Shown here: positions 7,583 through 15,735 of the stretch, one piece after another
Layout: each line of letters starts with the position of its first letter
Numbering within the stretch: the stretch's first letter is position 1
Origin: CAZHBA01 sp964530225
GTDB lineage: Bacteria > Pseudomonadota > Alphaproteobacteria > UBA6615
DNA length: 27,779 nt
Assembly: GCA_964530225.1 (NCBI GenBank)
Contig: CAZHBA010000106.1
Coordinates: 1 to 27,779 of the forward strand
Direction of reading: 5' to 3'
Position numbers and translations under genes: made by a program
The notes under the pieces: model-generated
The model's database searches: none
The model's input: only the letters and a program-made list of their open reading frames with translations
Told to the model about the DNA's origin: nothing

Positions 7583-8419
7583 TTAGTTACGCCGCACGCC
7601 TTTGAAGGCCTCGGCCGCCTTGGGCACCGAATCCTCGATGGGGAAGCGCTCGGCCGACGAACCACCTATATAACCGTCGAGGCGCGGCACCTGGCGCAGC
7701 AACGCGGCAAAATCGTCGGGCGCCTCGATCGAGCCGCCATGGACGGTGATTATCCGATCGTCGAAGCGCTCCACCAAAGCGTCGCATATCGCAACCGTGC
7801 GCTCTACCATCCCATCGAGGAGCATCACACTCGTCGAACCGATCGACCCGCCAGAACTATTGCCAAAATGCACAATAATGTTGTCGACCCCAGCGGTTGC
7901 CATCGCCAGCGCCTCATCGGGCGTGGTGCAAAACGCCTTGGTGAAAATACCTTGGCTACTGGCATAGCCCAGGATATCGATCTCGTGGGCATAGCCGAGC
8001 CCAGTTTCCTCAAGGTCCTTGCGGTACTGGCCGTCGATCAAGGCCACGGTGGGGGCATTCGTAATGCCGTCGAACCCCCCATCGACGAGGGTATGGACGA
8101 AACGGCGCATGTCGCGTGTCGGGTCGCCGCATAGAATGCCAGCCATAACCGGACAATCGGAAACGACGTTCGCCAGGTAGCGCTCGCCGATCTCCAGCGT
8201 AATCGCGTTGGCGTCGCCGATCGGCAAATAACCAGCCATTGAGCTCAACCCCTGCATGCGAAAGAAAGCCAGGATGTGGGTAGTTACCATGTCGGCGCCG
8301 CCGCGTGCCGACATCTTGGCAGTGATGCCCGAGCCGCAAAAGGCATCGAACAGAACGCCGTCCGCCGCCCGCACCGCCTGTAGCCGACTAACAATCTCGT
8401 CGCGCGTAAACCGTGTCAT
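7583..8419 (-). CDS. Phosphoenolpyruvate hydrolase-family TIM-barrel protein
   Basis: A 278-residue protein of the family annotated as PEP hydrolase/TIM-barrel signal transduction protein. Recognisable blocks are the early GSGITAKMSARGGADMVTTH, GDANAITLEIGERYLANVV, MAGILCGDPTRDMRRFV, GGFDGITNAPTVALIDGQYR, then IIVHFGNSSGG and the final GYIGGSSAERFPIEDSV. The true reaction is poorly established, and related domains occur beside Tm-1-like ATP-binding proteins in plants and bacteria. The ATG at 8419 has AAAGGAC six bases upstream. It follows the FAH gene by 26 bp on the same strand, so the two form an operon and may act on one substrate, perhaps with cleavage of a C-C bond in an acyl-pyruvate-like intermediate. 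Confidence 0.88.
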   Translation of the reverse strand: MTRFTRDEIVSRLQAVRAADGVLFDAFCGSGITAKMSARGGADMVTTHILAFFRMQGLSSMAGYLPIGDANAITLEIGERYLANVVSDCPVMAGILCGDPTRDMRRFVHTLVDGGFDGITNAPTVALIDGQYRKDLEETGLGYAHEIDILGYASSQGIFTKAFCTTPDEALAMATAGVDNIIVHFGNSSGGSIGSTSVMLLDGMVERTVAICDALVERFDDRIITVHGGSIEAPDDFAALLRQVPRLDGYIGGSSAERFPIEDSVPKAAEAFKGVRRN

Positions 8420-8445
8420 GCCAATGTCCTTTGTTTAGTTGGGGC

Positions 8446-9426
8446 TTAGCTGTTGCGCCAATCGCCCACCGTATTGGCCAGAATGCCAACGCCCTCGACT
8501 TCCGCTTCGATTCGGTCGCCGGGCTGCAGCCACCGATTACCGTCGACGCCGCCCTCTATCGCCGTTCCGGCACCGGTACCGGAACACAGAATGTCGCCCG
8601 GAACCAATTGGATGTACTTCGAAATAAATACCACGCTTTCGGCGAAATTGTAGATCATGTCCGCTGTTACCCAATCCTGGCGCACTTCGCCGTTGACCCG
8701 CAGCACGCAGCGCAGGCAGTTTACGTCGTAGTCTTCGTCAACGACAACACACGGTCCGCAGACATTACCGGTGTCGAAATTCTTCTCCAGCGCCCAATTG
8801 AAAGCGCCACGGTGGATCGGCGAGCCAATGCCGAGCCGGGCGTCGCGGATCGACAGATCGTTCCAGGCGGTAAAGCCCCAGACGGAAAAATCGTCGGCCG
8901 ACATGTAACGACCGCCAGACGCCAGGATAACGCCAACCTCGACTTCATAATCGAACTTCTCGACGCTGCCTTCCGGCTTAACCTCCGCCTCGGGCCCGAC
9001 CACCGATTCCGGCATGATCAGAAAACCCCACGGTGGCAAACCCTCGCGCGGTTCCTTCAGGAATTGCTCTTCGGTAAATTCTTCGCCAGTAACCGCCCGG
9101 AAAGCATTGGCGGCGTGCGTCGCGTTATTGGCGCCCAGCGCAATGATGCGATTACGCGCATCTGGCAACGGCGCCTCCAGGTGGACCGATGCCAGCGGCA
9201 ACGTATCGTCGAGCCCTCCTCCGGCAGCCAGTTCACCAAGCGGCTCGCGCGCCTCGTCCCAGTGGGCGATCATATCGTTCCAGCTACCACGTCCATCGCC
9301 GGGCAACAGGCCGGCAAGCACATCTGCGCCAGCAGACCCGAGACTGTTGCGCGCTGCGCCAATGTCGACGACCTGGTCACCAACCAGGAGCCCCGTTACC
9401 CCATCGTTATAGCGTACGAATTTCAT
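8446..9426 (-). CDS. Fumarylacetoacetate hydrolase family protein
   Basis: A 326-residue FAH-fold enzyme. This family hydrolyses, decarboxylates or hydrates acylpyruvates and related beta-diketone-like acids using a divalent metal. The metal site is visible as E161 and E163 in FDYEVEVGVIL and D190 in AWNDLSIRD. Further family blocks are LGANNATHA near residue 97 and the C-terminal PGDILCSGTGAG. The start at 9426 is set by GGGGGAGG five bases upstream, and the longer frame to 9501 has no homology at its N-terminus. It is the first gene of a two-gene unit with the PEP-hydrolase-family gene. The exact substrate cannot be read from the sequence. Confidence 0.93.
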   Translation of the reverse strand: MKFVRYNDGVTGLLVGDQVVDIGAARNSLGSAGADVLAGLLPGDGRGSWNDMIAHWDEAREPLGELAAGGGLDDTLPLASVHLEAPLPDARNRIIALGANNATHAANAFRAVTGEEFTEEQFLKEPREGLPPWGFLIMPESVVGPEAEVKPEGSVEKFDYEVEVGVILASGGRYMSADDFSVWGFTAWNDLSIRDARLGIGSPIHRGAFNWALEKNFDTGNVCGPCVVVDEDYDVNCLRCVLRVNGEVRQDWVTADMIYNFAESVVFISKYIQLVPGDILCSGTGAGTAIEGGVDGNRWLQPGDRIEAEVEGVGILANTVGDWRNS

Positions 9427-9733
9427 GTAAACCTCCCCCTCACCCCTGAGTAATTTCCGCTTTTCGCGTATTGTAGTATTTGCGTAAACCCGTGCCGCCA
9501 ACTACCTTGTTTTAACAGCAGGGGTGCTTTGTAAGGCTTGTCGTCAAGGGCCCGTATGTTAAGCAAGTCCCGGCCTTATAGCACCTCGGCCACAGCACCA
9601 TCCATCAAATGTCCCTCAAAAAGAATCAGGTTTTTAACCAGATATAACCAATAACCTACCGGTTTTTTAAAGCTCCGTTGATAAAGTTACTACATGTTCC
9701 ACACCTGCTTTAATCCTCCTGCGGTATTACTTT
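9427..9733. other. Intergenic region between the FAH operon and cheZ
   Basis: It should carry the promoter of the leftward FAH operon and, if it has one, that of rightward cheZ. I see no convincing coding frame, repeat or terminator in it. Confidence 0.35.
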
Positions 9734-10273
9734 ATGCCAACCGTACCGGAGCATATGAGGCAGTTGTATGTTGACGGTACGGTAATTCTAATGAGTCGGC
9801 TGAAACGCGAACTTGACGGCCTCTTGCGCTATATCCAGCACGTCCGTCAGGAAGTCGCAATGATCGATCGCCCTGGCGAGCAAATCAACGATTTCGAGAG
9901 TATGGGCAATAAAATGGCCACCGTGGTCAAAGCGACGGAAAGCAATAACGAAGCCGTCGCACAGTTGCACAAAAATATCGCCGACCCCGACCAACTCGCC
10001 CCCCTGAATAAAAATCACCGAGAACGCCAACAGCGCCTTCGAGGCCTGTTCGTTTCAGGATATAACAGGCCAGCGGGTCGACCGGGTCGCTAAGTCGATC
10101 ACCTTTGTCGAGGAACGGGTCGAGGCTCTCAAATATCTACTGGACGAAGAAGAGCTAGCTCAGGTCGAAGCCAAATCGAACGGAGATGCATCCTCAACAA
10201 AATACTCTTGAGTAGCCCGCAATTGGCCGGTGAAGGCCTCTCGCAAAACGATATCGACAGTCTATTCAACTGA
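9734..10273 (+). pseudogene. cheZ: CheZ-family chemotaxis phosphatase with two compensating frameshifts
   Basis: Frame one (9734 to ~10014) gives ELDGLLRYIQHVRQEVAMID and KATESNNEAVAQLHKNIADP. A +1 shift in the A5 run near 10010-10014 leads into ITENANSAFEACSFQDITGQ followed by RVDRVAKSITFVEERV. A -1 shift in the A4 run near 10198-10202 restores the first frame, giving LLSSPQLAGEG and SQNDIDSLFN at the stop. The block FQDITGQ carries the catalytic Asp and Gln that dephosphorylate CheY-P, and QNDIDSLF is the C-terminal CheY-binding tail. The N-terminus looks short for the alphaproteobacterial type. Both shifts sit in A homopolymers, so sequencing or assembly error is a real alternative to a dead gene. 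Confidence 0.85.
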
Positions 10274-10323
10274 TCCGTCGTATGACCGCTCCACCAGAAT
10301 GATTTATTCTGATCAGAACGACA

Positions 10324-10689
10324 CTAGCTCGCTTCATCTCCAGGTGGCAACTCCAGATCATGCCATTCCTCACCGACCGCGGCCACGCACGCTATGCCGT
10401 TTGGCTTCGTCACCAGGATCGTCCACGTGCCATCAGACGAGATCAGCAACTCGACCACATTGCCCGAGGATGCCAGTCCAACAGCGACCGGCTTCTCGGA
10501 ATAGCCATTGTCAAGCTTCGCCAACAGGCTCTTGCGAACGTCACAGCTCGACTGCGCATGCGCCACCCGATTACCTATCGCGAGGGCGGTAAACGCCACC
10601 ATTACAACAACCAAACCACTGAGTTTTGCCTTCGTAATCCAGGTCGTATCGGCAACTAACAGCGCGCGGTTGGTTTTCAACTCCACCAT
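10324..10689 (-). CDS. Small secreted protein of unknown function
   Basis: A 121-residue protein with an N-terminal hydrophobic segment (LSGLVVVMVAFTALAIGN) and a likely signal-peptidase site after VAHAQ, releasing a periplasmic domain of about 75 residues. The mature part has two cysteines (SSCDV and GIACVAA), which could form a disulfide, and the pattern GTWTILVTKPNG then GEEWHDLEL. I recall similar short proteins from other alphaproteobacteria but no defined function. No clear ribosome binding site precedes the ATG, so the exact start is uncertain. It is convergent with cheZ, 50 bp away. Confidence 0.65.
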   Translation of the reverse strand: MVELKTNRALLVADTTWITKAKLSGLVVVMVAFTALAIGNRVAHAQSSCDVRKSLLAKLDNGYSEKPVAVGLASSGNVVELLISSDGTWTILVTKPNGIACVAAVGEEWHDLELPPGDEAS

Positions 10690-10908
10690 ATATCGACCGA
10701 ATCACAATGCTATTCGCGCCGTCAAGAAATAAATTGCGTTTAATGAGAAAACACTGGAGGCAAATACTCTAACCAAGCTCGCTATTGAAGCACAGCAAAC
10801 ACACCATACATAGATACCAAACGTCCTCTAAATTGGCTGTACAGCCTTGACACAAATTCAAGCGGCCAGAATGTTCTCCTCCACCGGGTTAGGGTCTAGG
10901 GGCGTAAT

Positions 10909-11754
10909 TTGGAACCCATCGTATTTATAGCCGTCATCGTGGCGGCCGTGCTGCACGCTGTTTGGAACGCCGTGCTCAAAAGTAGTCAAGATAAACACCT
11001 AGGCATGACCGCCCGTGTGCTCGGCCACGCCCCCAAAGCGCTAACCGCGGTATTCATTATGCCGATCCCCGACGCGGCAAGCTGGCCATTTCTCGTCGGC
11101 GGCATTGTGCTTCATTTGGGCTATCAGCTGTTCTTGTTGACTTCGTACCGGTTCGGCGATTTGACCCAAGTATACCCAATCGCCAGAGGCACGGCGCCGA
11201 TGCTGGTAGCTGGCGTGTCGGTATTGTTTCTTGGCGTTACGCTCTCCGGCAACGAACTACTGGCAATATTGATGATCGCCATTGGCGTCATGAGCCTGAG
11301 CCTGGTCCGCCAAAGGGACGGGCTCCGCAATTCCCGCGCAGCGGTGCTGGCTTTTACGACCGGGTGTTTTATTGCCGGGTATTCGCTCGTCGATGGGCTA
11401 GGCGCCCGCCAGGCAGGAACAACAATAGGGTTTTACGCTTGGCTATCTCTATCCAATGCGATTGTCTTCGCCGTCATAACGGCGATTACAAAGCCGGGTC
11501 TTATCCGGCGCATCCACGTCGATGCACTACCTACTTTGATTCTGGGCGGTGGCGCATCGTTCGTCGCCTACGGATTGGTGATTTGGGCATTCACCCAGGC
11601 ACCAATCGCATTAGTCACGGCCCTGCGCGAGACCAGCACTATCTTCGCCCTGCTGATCGGCGTCTTTTTCCTCAAAGAAAAACTCGATTTGGCCAAGGTC
11701 GTATCGACGGTCATCACCCTTTCTGGTGCCATTCTATTGCGTTTTGCGCGCTGA
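10909..11754 (+). CDS. EamA/DMT-family transporter
   Basis: A 281-residue integral membrane protein with about ten predicted helices in two repeated EamA halves. It starts with VAAVLHAVWNAVLKSS, a segment common in the DMT superfamily. Later blocks are YPIARGTAPMLVAGVSVLFL, ending half one, and ALVTALRETSTIFALLIGVF followed by KEKLD, ending half two. The start is a TTG at 10909, supported by AGGGGC five to six bases before it. Its stop is 31 bp before the mandelate racemase-like gene on the same strand, so the pair probably forms an operon in which this protein moves the substrate or product of that enzyme. Confidence 0.92.
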   Translation: MEPIVFIAVIVAAVLHAVWNAVLKSSQDKHLGMTARVLGHAPKALTAVFIMPIPDAASWPFLVGGIVLHLGYQLFLLTSYRFGDLTQVYPIARGTAPMLVAGVSVLFLGVTLSGNELLAILMIAIGVMSLSLVRQRDGLRNSRAAVLAFTTGCFIAGYSLVDGLGARQAGTTIGFYAWLSLSNAIVFAVITAITKPGLIRRIHVDALPTLILGGGASFVAYGLVIWAFTQAPIALVTALRETSTIFALLIGVFFLKEKLDLAKVVSTVITLSGAILLRFAR

Positions 11755-11785
11755 TGAGTTGAGTTCCACCGGGGAGGCAACATCG

Positions 11786-12862
11786 ATGAAAATAACCAAT
11801 ATCGAGGCATCGACACTCAATGTGCCCAACAGCGCGCCAGTGTCTGAATATTACCCTTCCAACACCTATATCGTCGCCCGGATCGAGACCGACGAGGACT
11901 TGCAAGGCCTCGGTTACACCATGCTGGTCGGTGGTTTCGGATCGCGCTCGGTGCGGGCGTATCTGGAAGAAAGCCTGATCCCGCTCATTATCGGCGAGGA
12001 CCCGCGCGATGTCGGACGGCTGTGGGACAAGATGTACGAAAACGACCGCGGTATCCGCAAGAAGGGCGTGCCGGTCTACGCCATCAGCGCCATCGATATC
12101 GGGCTGTGGGACATTCTGGCGAAGTCCATGGACCAGCCGGTGCGGCGCCTTCTCGGCGCCCATGCCGACAAGGCGCCAGTCTATGGTAGCGGCGGCTTCC
12201 TGCCCTACAGCGTCAACCAACTCATTGCCGAAGCCGAGGGATACCGCGAGCTGGGTTGCCGCCATTACAAGTTCAAAATCGGCCGCCCGGACGTCATGGA
12301 AAATGTCGAGCGGGTGCGCGCGGTACGCAAAGCGCTGGGCGACGAAATGGAAATCCTTGTTGACGCCAATCAGCGTTGGGATGTGGCAACCAATATCCGC
12401 GTCGGTAACTTACTCGCCGATTGCAATCTTTATTGGTACGAGGAGCCGGTGCTGGCCGATAATATAGCCCAGTGCGCCGAAGTTGCTCGCGCGATTCCTA
12501 TCCCGGTGGCGGCCGGCGAAAATGAATACACCCGCTACGGCTTCCGCGACCTAGTCGACGCCAAGGCGGCACAGTACCTCAATCCCGACATCCACCGCTG
12601 CGGAGGCTTTAGCGAAATCATGAAGATCGCCCATTTCGCCGCCGCTTACGACGTCAAGATTGCGCCGCATTTGGTGCCGGAGCTGTCGGTGCAAGTCCTG
12701 GTATCGATCCCCAATAGCGCGCTGGTGGAGGTTCTCGCCGGCAGCCCTGAAGATCTATGGCGCGACCCGGTCGAGATTGTCGACGGCATGATGGCGCCGC
12801 CCGACCGCCCCGGCCATGGTATGGAATTCAGCGCCAAGGCGATCAAGCGTTACACTGAATAA
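11786..12862 (+). CDS. Mandelate racemase/muconate lactonizing enzyme family protein
   Basis: A 358-residue enolase-superfamily enzyme that would abstract the alpha proton of a carboxylate substrate such as a sugar acid. Visible catalytic residues are K162 and K164 in YKFKIG, metal ligands D193 (VDANQRW), E219/E220 (WYEEPV) and E245 (AAGENE), then D268 and H295 (IAPHLVPE), the Asp-His pair of the mandelate racemase subgroup. The ATG at 11786 follows GGGGAGG by eight bases. The longer frame from 11726 overlaps the transporter. The substrate cannot be told from sequence. The coupled EamA transporter suggests a small imported or exported organic acid. Confidence 0.93.
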   Translation: MKITNIEASTLNVPNSAPVSEYYPSNTYIVARIETDEDLQGLGYTMLVGGFGSRSVRAYLEESLIPLIIGEDPRDVGRLWDKMYENDRGIRKKGVPVYAISAIDIGLWDILAKSMDQPVRRLLGAHADKAPVYGSGGFLPYSVNQLIAEAEGYRELGCRHYKFKIGRPDVMENVERVRAVRKALGDEMEILVDANQRWDVATNIRVGNLLADCNLYWYEEPVLADNIAQCAEVARAIPIPVAAGENEYTRYGFRDLVDAKAAQYLNPDIHRCGGFSEIMKIAHFAAAYDVKIAPHLVPELSVQVLVSIPNSALVEVLAGSPEDLWRDPVEIVDGMMAPPDRPGHGMEFSAKAIKRYTE

Positions 12863-12926
12863 GTCAAAGATAGAGCGACAGACCAACCTGTATTTGGTCC
12901 ATTCTCACCTACGTTGTTCGTTCGGC

Positions 12927-15254
12927 TTAAGCCTTGGCCTCCTGAATTGCCTGCCACACCCGTTCGGGCGTGGCAGGCATATCGATATGCTCGACACCCA
13001 CTTGCGCCAACGCATTCATGATCGCGTTCATCAGCGACGGCATGGCGCCGACGGTGCCCGCTTCACCGGCACCCTTAACGCCAAGGGGATTACGCTTGGT
13101 GGGCACATCGTTGCTAGCAACCTCGAGGGGCCCGAAATTATCCGCGCGTGGCATCGCATAGTCCATGAACGATCCGCTGAGCAACTGCCCGCTTTCCTTC
13201 TCGTAGGCCACCTGCTCCATTAAAATTTGGCCGACCCCCTGGGCAATGCCGCCATGAATCTGGCCCTTGACGATAGCCGGGTTGACCATGGTGCCGACGT
13301 CATCGACCACCCAATAGCCGACAATCTCGACCGTGCCCGTATCGGGATCGATTTCGACTTCGCAGACGTGACTGCCATTGGGATAGGTGTCATCTTCGGG
13401 CACGAAGGTAGCGGATTCAAACAGGCCCGGCTCCATACCGGCGGGAAGTTTCGCCGGCAGGAAAGAGGCCTTGGCAACCTCTCTTAACTTCATCTCCCGG
13501 TCGGTGCCGGCAACAATGAACTTACCGTCGGTGAACTCCAAATCGGCCACGGTCGCCTCGAGCAAATGTGCGGCGATCTCCGTGGCCTTGCCGATGACCT
13601 TGTCGGCGGCGAAATAAAGCGCCGAACCACCAATCACAGTCGAGCGCGAACCCATCGTCCCCATACCATATGCGACCCGATCGGTATCGCCGTCGACCAC
13701 CCGCATGTCGTCCGGTCCCAGGCCCAACCGTTCGCCGACGATCTGTCTGTAGATCGTTTCGTGGCCTTGGCCTTGGCTTTTGGTACCCATGAGAATCGTC
13801 GCCGAACCGTCAGTGCTGAATCTAATCTCAGCGAAATCCGGTGCCGGAGACGCCGCCCGCTCAATCGGGTTGCCAATACCGATACCACGTAACATGCCGC
13901 GCGCCGCTGCTTCCTCGCGCCGTTGCGAGAACTCGGCGTAGTTTGCCATCTTCAGAGCTTCCGCCTGATTTTGGGCGAATTCACCGCAATCGTAAGATAG
14001 CCCCAATACGGTTTTCACCGGCATGGCGTCGGGCGCGATCATATTGCGCGCGCGCAAATCGGCCGGATCGATGCCCAATTCGCGGGCCGCCTCGTCGAAC
14101 ATGCGTTCGATCACATACGTTGCCTCGGGGCGGCCAGCGCCGCGATAGGGCGCCGTCTGATTGGTGTTCGAATGCACCGTTCGCACCGCAACATGGGCGG
14201 CAGGAACATCGTAAACGCCGATCAACGTACCAACATTGGCGAACACTGCCAGCAGGTTACGGATCGCCGACAAATAGGCGCCGATGTTAGCTACGGTATT
14301 GACCCTCAAACCGGTCACCCTGCCGTCGGTGTCGAACGCCAGTTCAGCTTCGGTAACATTGTCGCGGCCGTGTTCATCGGCCTGCACCGCCTCGCTGCGC
14401 TCGCACGCCCATTTCACCGGCCGGCCAACTTTGCGGGCCGCCCACAGGGTCAACCGGTGTTCGGGATACTGCCACCCTTTAGTACCGAAGCCACCGCCCA
14501 CGTCGCGGACGACGACGCGGAGATTTTGTTCCGGCATCGAAAAAATCTTTTCCGCCAGTAGCTGACGTACCCGGTGCGGATATTGCACATCGGCGTGGAG
14601 TGTGAAGCGGTCTTCACGTTCGTCGTAGACACCAATGGCACTGCGTGGCTCCATATACTGAGCGAAGACGCGCGAGATCACGAACCGCCGCTTGGTGATA
14701 TGAGCGGCACCGGCAAAAGCGGCCTCGACCGCACCAGCGTCACCTACCTGATACAGGCCCGAAATGTTGTCGGGGTAATCGTCCCAAACCAACGGTGCAT
14801 CGGCCTCAACGGTCTGCGCCGTATCAGTAACCGACGGCAGCGCCTCATAGTCGATATCGATAAGCTCGGCGCCATCGCGCGCCTGATCGAGGGTTTCAGC
14901 CACCACCAGCGCCACCGGATCACCCACATAGCGTACCCGGCCCAGCGCCAGCGGCGGCTGCGGGCGGTATTTCATCGGTTCGCCGTCGGGGCGCTTCCAC
15001 TTGGCCGGCATGCCTGGAACACCCAGATTATCAGCAGCAATGTCTTCGCCAGTGAAAACGGCAAGAACGCCCGGCGCCGCCTTGGTAGCGCTGACATCCA
15101 GGGATTTAATCTCGGCGTGCGCGTGGGGTGAACGTAAGACGATTGCATAGGTCTGACCCGGCAGATTAACGTCATTGACGTACAGACCCCGGCCGCAAAG
15201 CAACCGCGGATCTTCATGCCGCAGAACACTCTGCCCAACACCAAACTTTTCCAT
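12927..15254 (-). CDS. Xanthine dehydrogenase-family molybdopterin-binding large subunit
   Basis: About 775 residues, full length for the large subunit of molybdenum hydroxylases. It opens GVGQSVLRHEDPRLLCGRG, has DVGGGFGTKG, the cofactor loop KSQGQGHETIY, and the catalytic glutamate in KGAGEAGTVG near residue 737 of the longest frame. The active-site loop is PYRGAGRPEA, not the YRCSFR of true aerobic CO dehydrogenase, so it should hydroxylate an organic or heterocyclic substrate. The ATG at 15254 opens the canonical MEKFG start, and an ATG at 15272 is possible. The FAD (CoxM-like) and 2Fe-2S (CoxS-like) subunits that normally accompany it are absent on both sides, so it must borrow partners from elsewhere or be an orphan. 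Confidence 0.92.
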   Translation of the reverse strand: MEKFGVGQSVLRHEDPRLLCGRGLYVNDVNLPGQTYAIVLRSPHAHAEIKSLDVSATKAAPGVLAVFTGEDIAADNLGVPGMPAKWKRPDGEPMKYRPQPPLALGRVRYVGDPVALVVAETLDQARDGAELIDIDYEALPSVTDTAQTVEADAPLVWDDYPDNISGLYQVGDAGAVEAAFAGAAHITKRRFVISRVFAQYMEPRSAIGVYDEREDRFTLHADVQYPHRVRQLLAEKIFSMPEQNLRVVVRDVGGGFGTKGWQYPEHRLTLWAARKVGRPVKWACERSEAVQADEHGRDNVTEAELAFDTDGRVTGLRVNTVANIGAYLSAIRNLLAVFANVGTLIGVYDVPAAHVAVRTVHSNTNQTAPYRGAGRPEATYVIERMFDEAARELGIDPADLRARNMIAPDAMPVKTVLGLSYDCGEFAQNQAEALKMANYAEFSQRREEAAARGMLRGIGIGNPIERAASPAPDFAEIRFSTDGSATILMGTKSQGQGHETIYRQIVGERLGLGPDDMRVVDGDTDRVAYGMGTMGSRSTVIGGSALYFAADKVIGKATEIAAHLLEATVADLEFTDGKFIVAGTDREMKLREVAKASFLPAKLPAGMEPGLFESATFVPEDDTYPNGSHVCEVEIDPDTGTVEIVGYWVVDDVGTMVNPAIVKGQIHGGIAQGVGQILMEQVAYEKESGQLLSGSFMDYAMPRADNFGPLEVASNDVPTKRNPLGVKGAGEAGTVGAMPSLMNAIMNALAQVGVEHIDMPATPERVWQAIQEAKA

Positions 15255-15354
15255 TGATCTACTTTCTTTCATAAAAACCCGCGGGCAAGCGGCCTGACCG
15301 ATGGCCCTAGAATATCACGCTCATCCGCCGGGGCTATCTGTCACGACGGCTGAA

Positions 15355-15558
15355 TCAGTCGGCGATCTCGGTCTTCTTCGCCAACTGTCCAAAACCGTCC
15401 GGCACATCACTTGTGCCGTGCCGGCGCAGAGCATACCAATAGGTGGCAATATTGGCTGGCACGATGGGCCGCAGCATCTCGTATTCGGGCTGCATGTTGG
15501 CGTTTTGCAATGGAATAAACAGCGCGAATACACCCTGCGGTCCGAAATGGTCGGGCAT
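15355..15558 (-). pseudogene. N-terminal fragment of an Asp/Glu racemase (maleate isomerase/arylmalonate decarboxylase) family gene
   Basis: From the ATG at 15558 the frame reads FGPQGVFALFIPLQNANMQP, EYEMLRPIVPANI and then a divergent tail ending at 15355. The GVxxPxQNxxMxPEYExxRP pattern is the N-terminal substrate-binding block of the Asp/Glu racemase superfamily, which uses a pair of cysteines in later parts. Members have ~240 residues. Here 67 remain, and both catalytic cysteine segments are lost. It lies just upstream of the molybdopterin hydroxylase gene on the same strand. The gene is dead unless the missing part lies elsewhere. Confidence 0.6.
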
Positions 15559-15616
15559 GAAAGTTTCTTGGCTAGGAGTCAGCAACAGCACTGGCGGCAG
15601 CATGTATAACATCCCG

Positions 15617-15735
15617 TCACATCGACGAGGCAAACGGGTTGCAGGCTACCAGCGCTTCAATCATCATTATCCCCAACAGCGCCACGGCGTTAAGAGTAAA
15701 GAACACTAGAAAATATTTCGTATTGGGAGAGTCAC
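15617..15735 (-). pseudogene. Possible tail of a lost membrane protein
   Basis: A reverse frame of about 40 codons contains the hydrophobic run FLVFFTLNAVALLGIMMIEA and ends in a TGA at 15617-15619. No start codon, no ribosome binding site and no recognisable family. It may be the last helix of a deleted transporter. The call is weak. Confidence 0.25.

Noticed and set aside
7487..8134. Forward 215-codon open frame
   Set aside because: Antisense to the PEP-hydrolase-family gene, and His/Arg-rich shadow composition.
8413..9453. Forward 346-codon open frame
   Set aside because: Antisense to the FAH gene, whose metal ligands and ribosome binding site are clear. Its own product has no recognisable domain.
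12927..15254. Aerobic carbon monoxide dehydrogenase (CoxL)
   Set aside because: The CO-specific YRCSFR loop is absent (PYRGAGRPEA instead) and CoxM and CoxS are missing.
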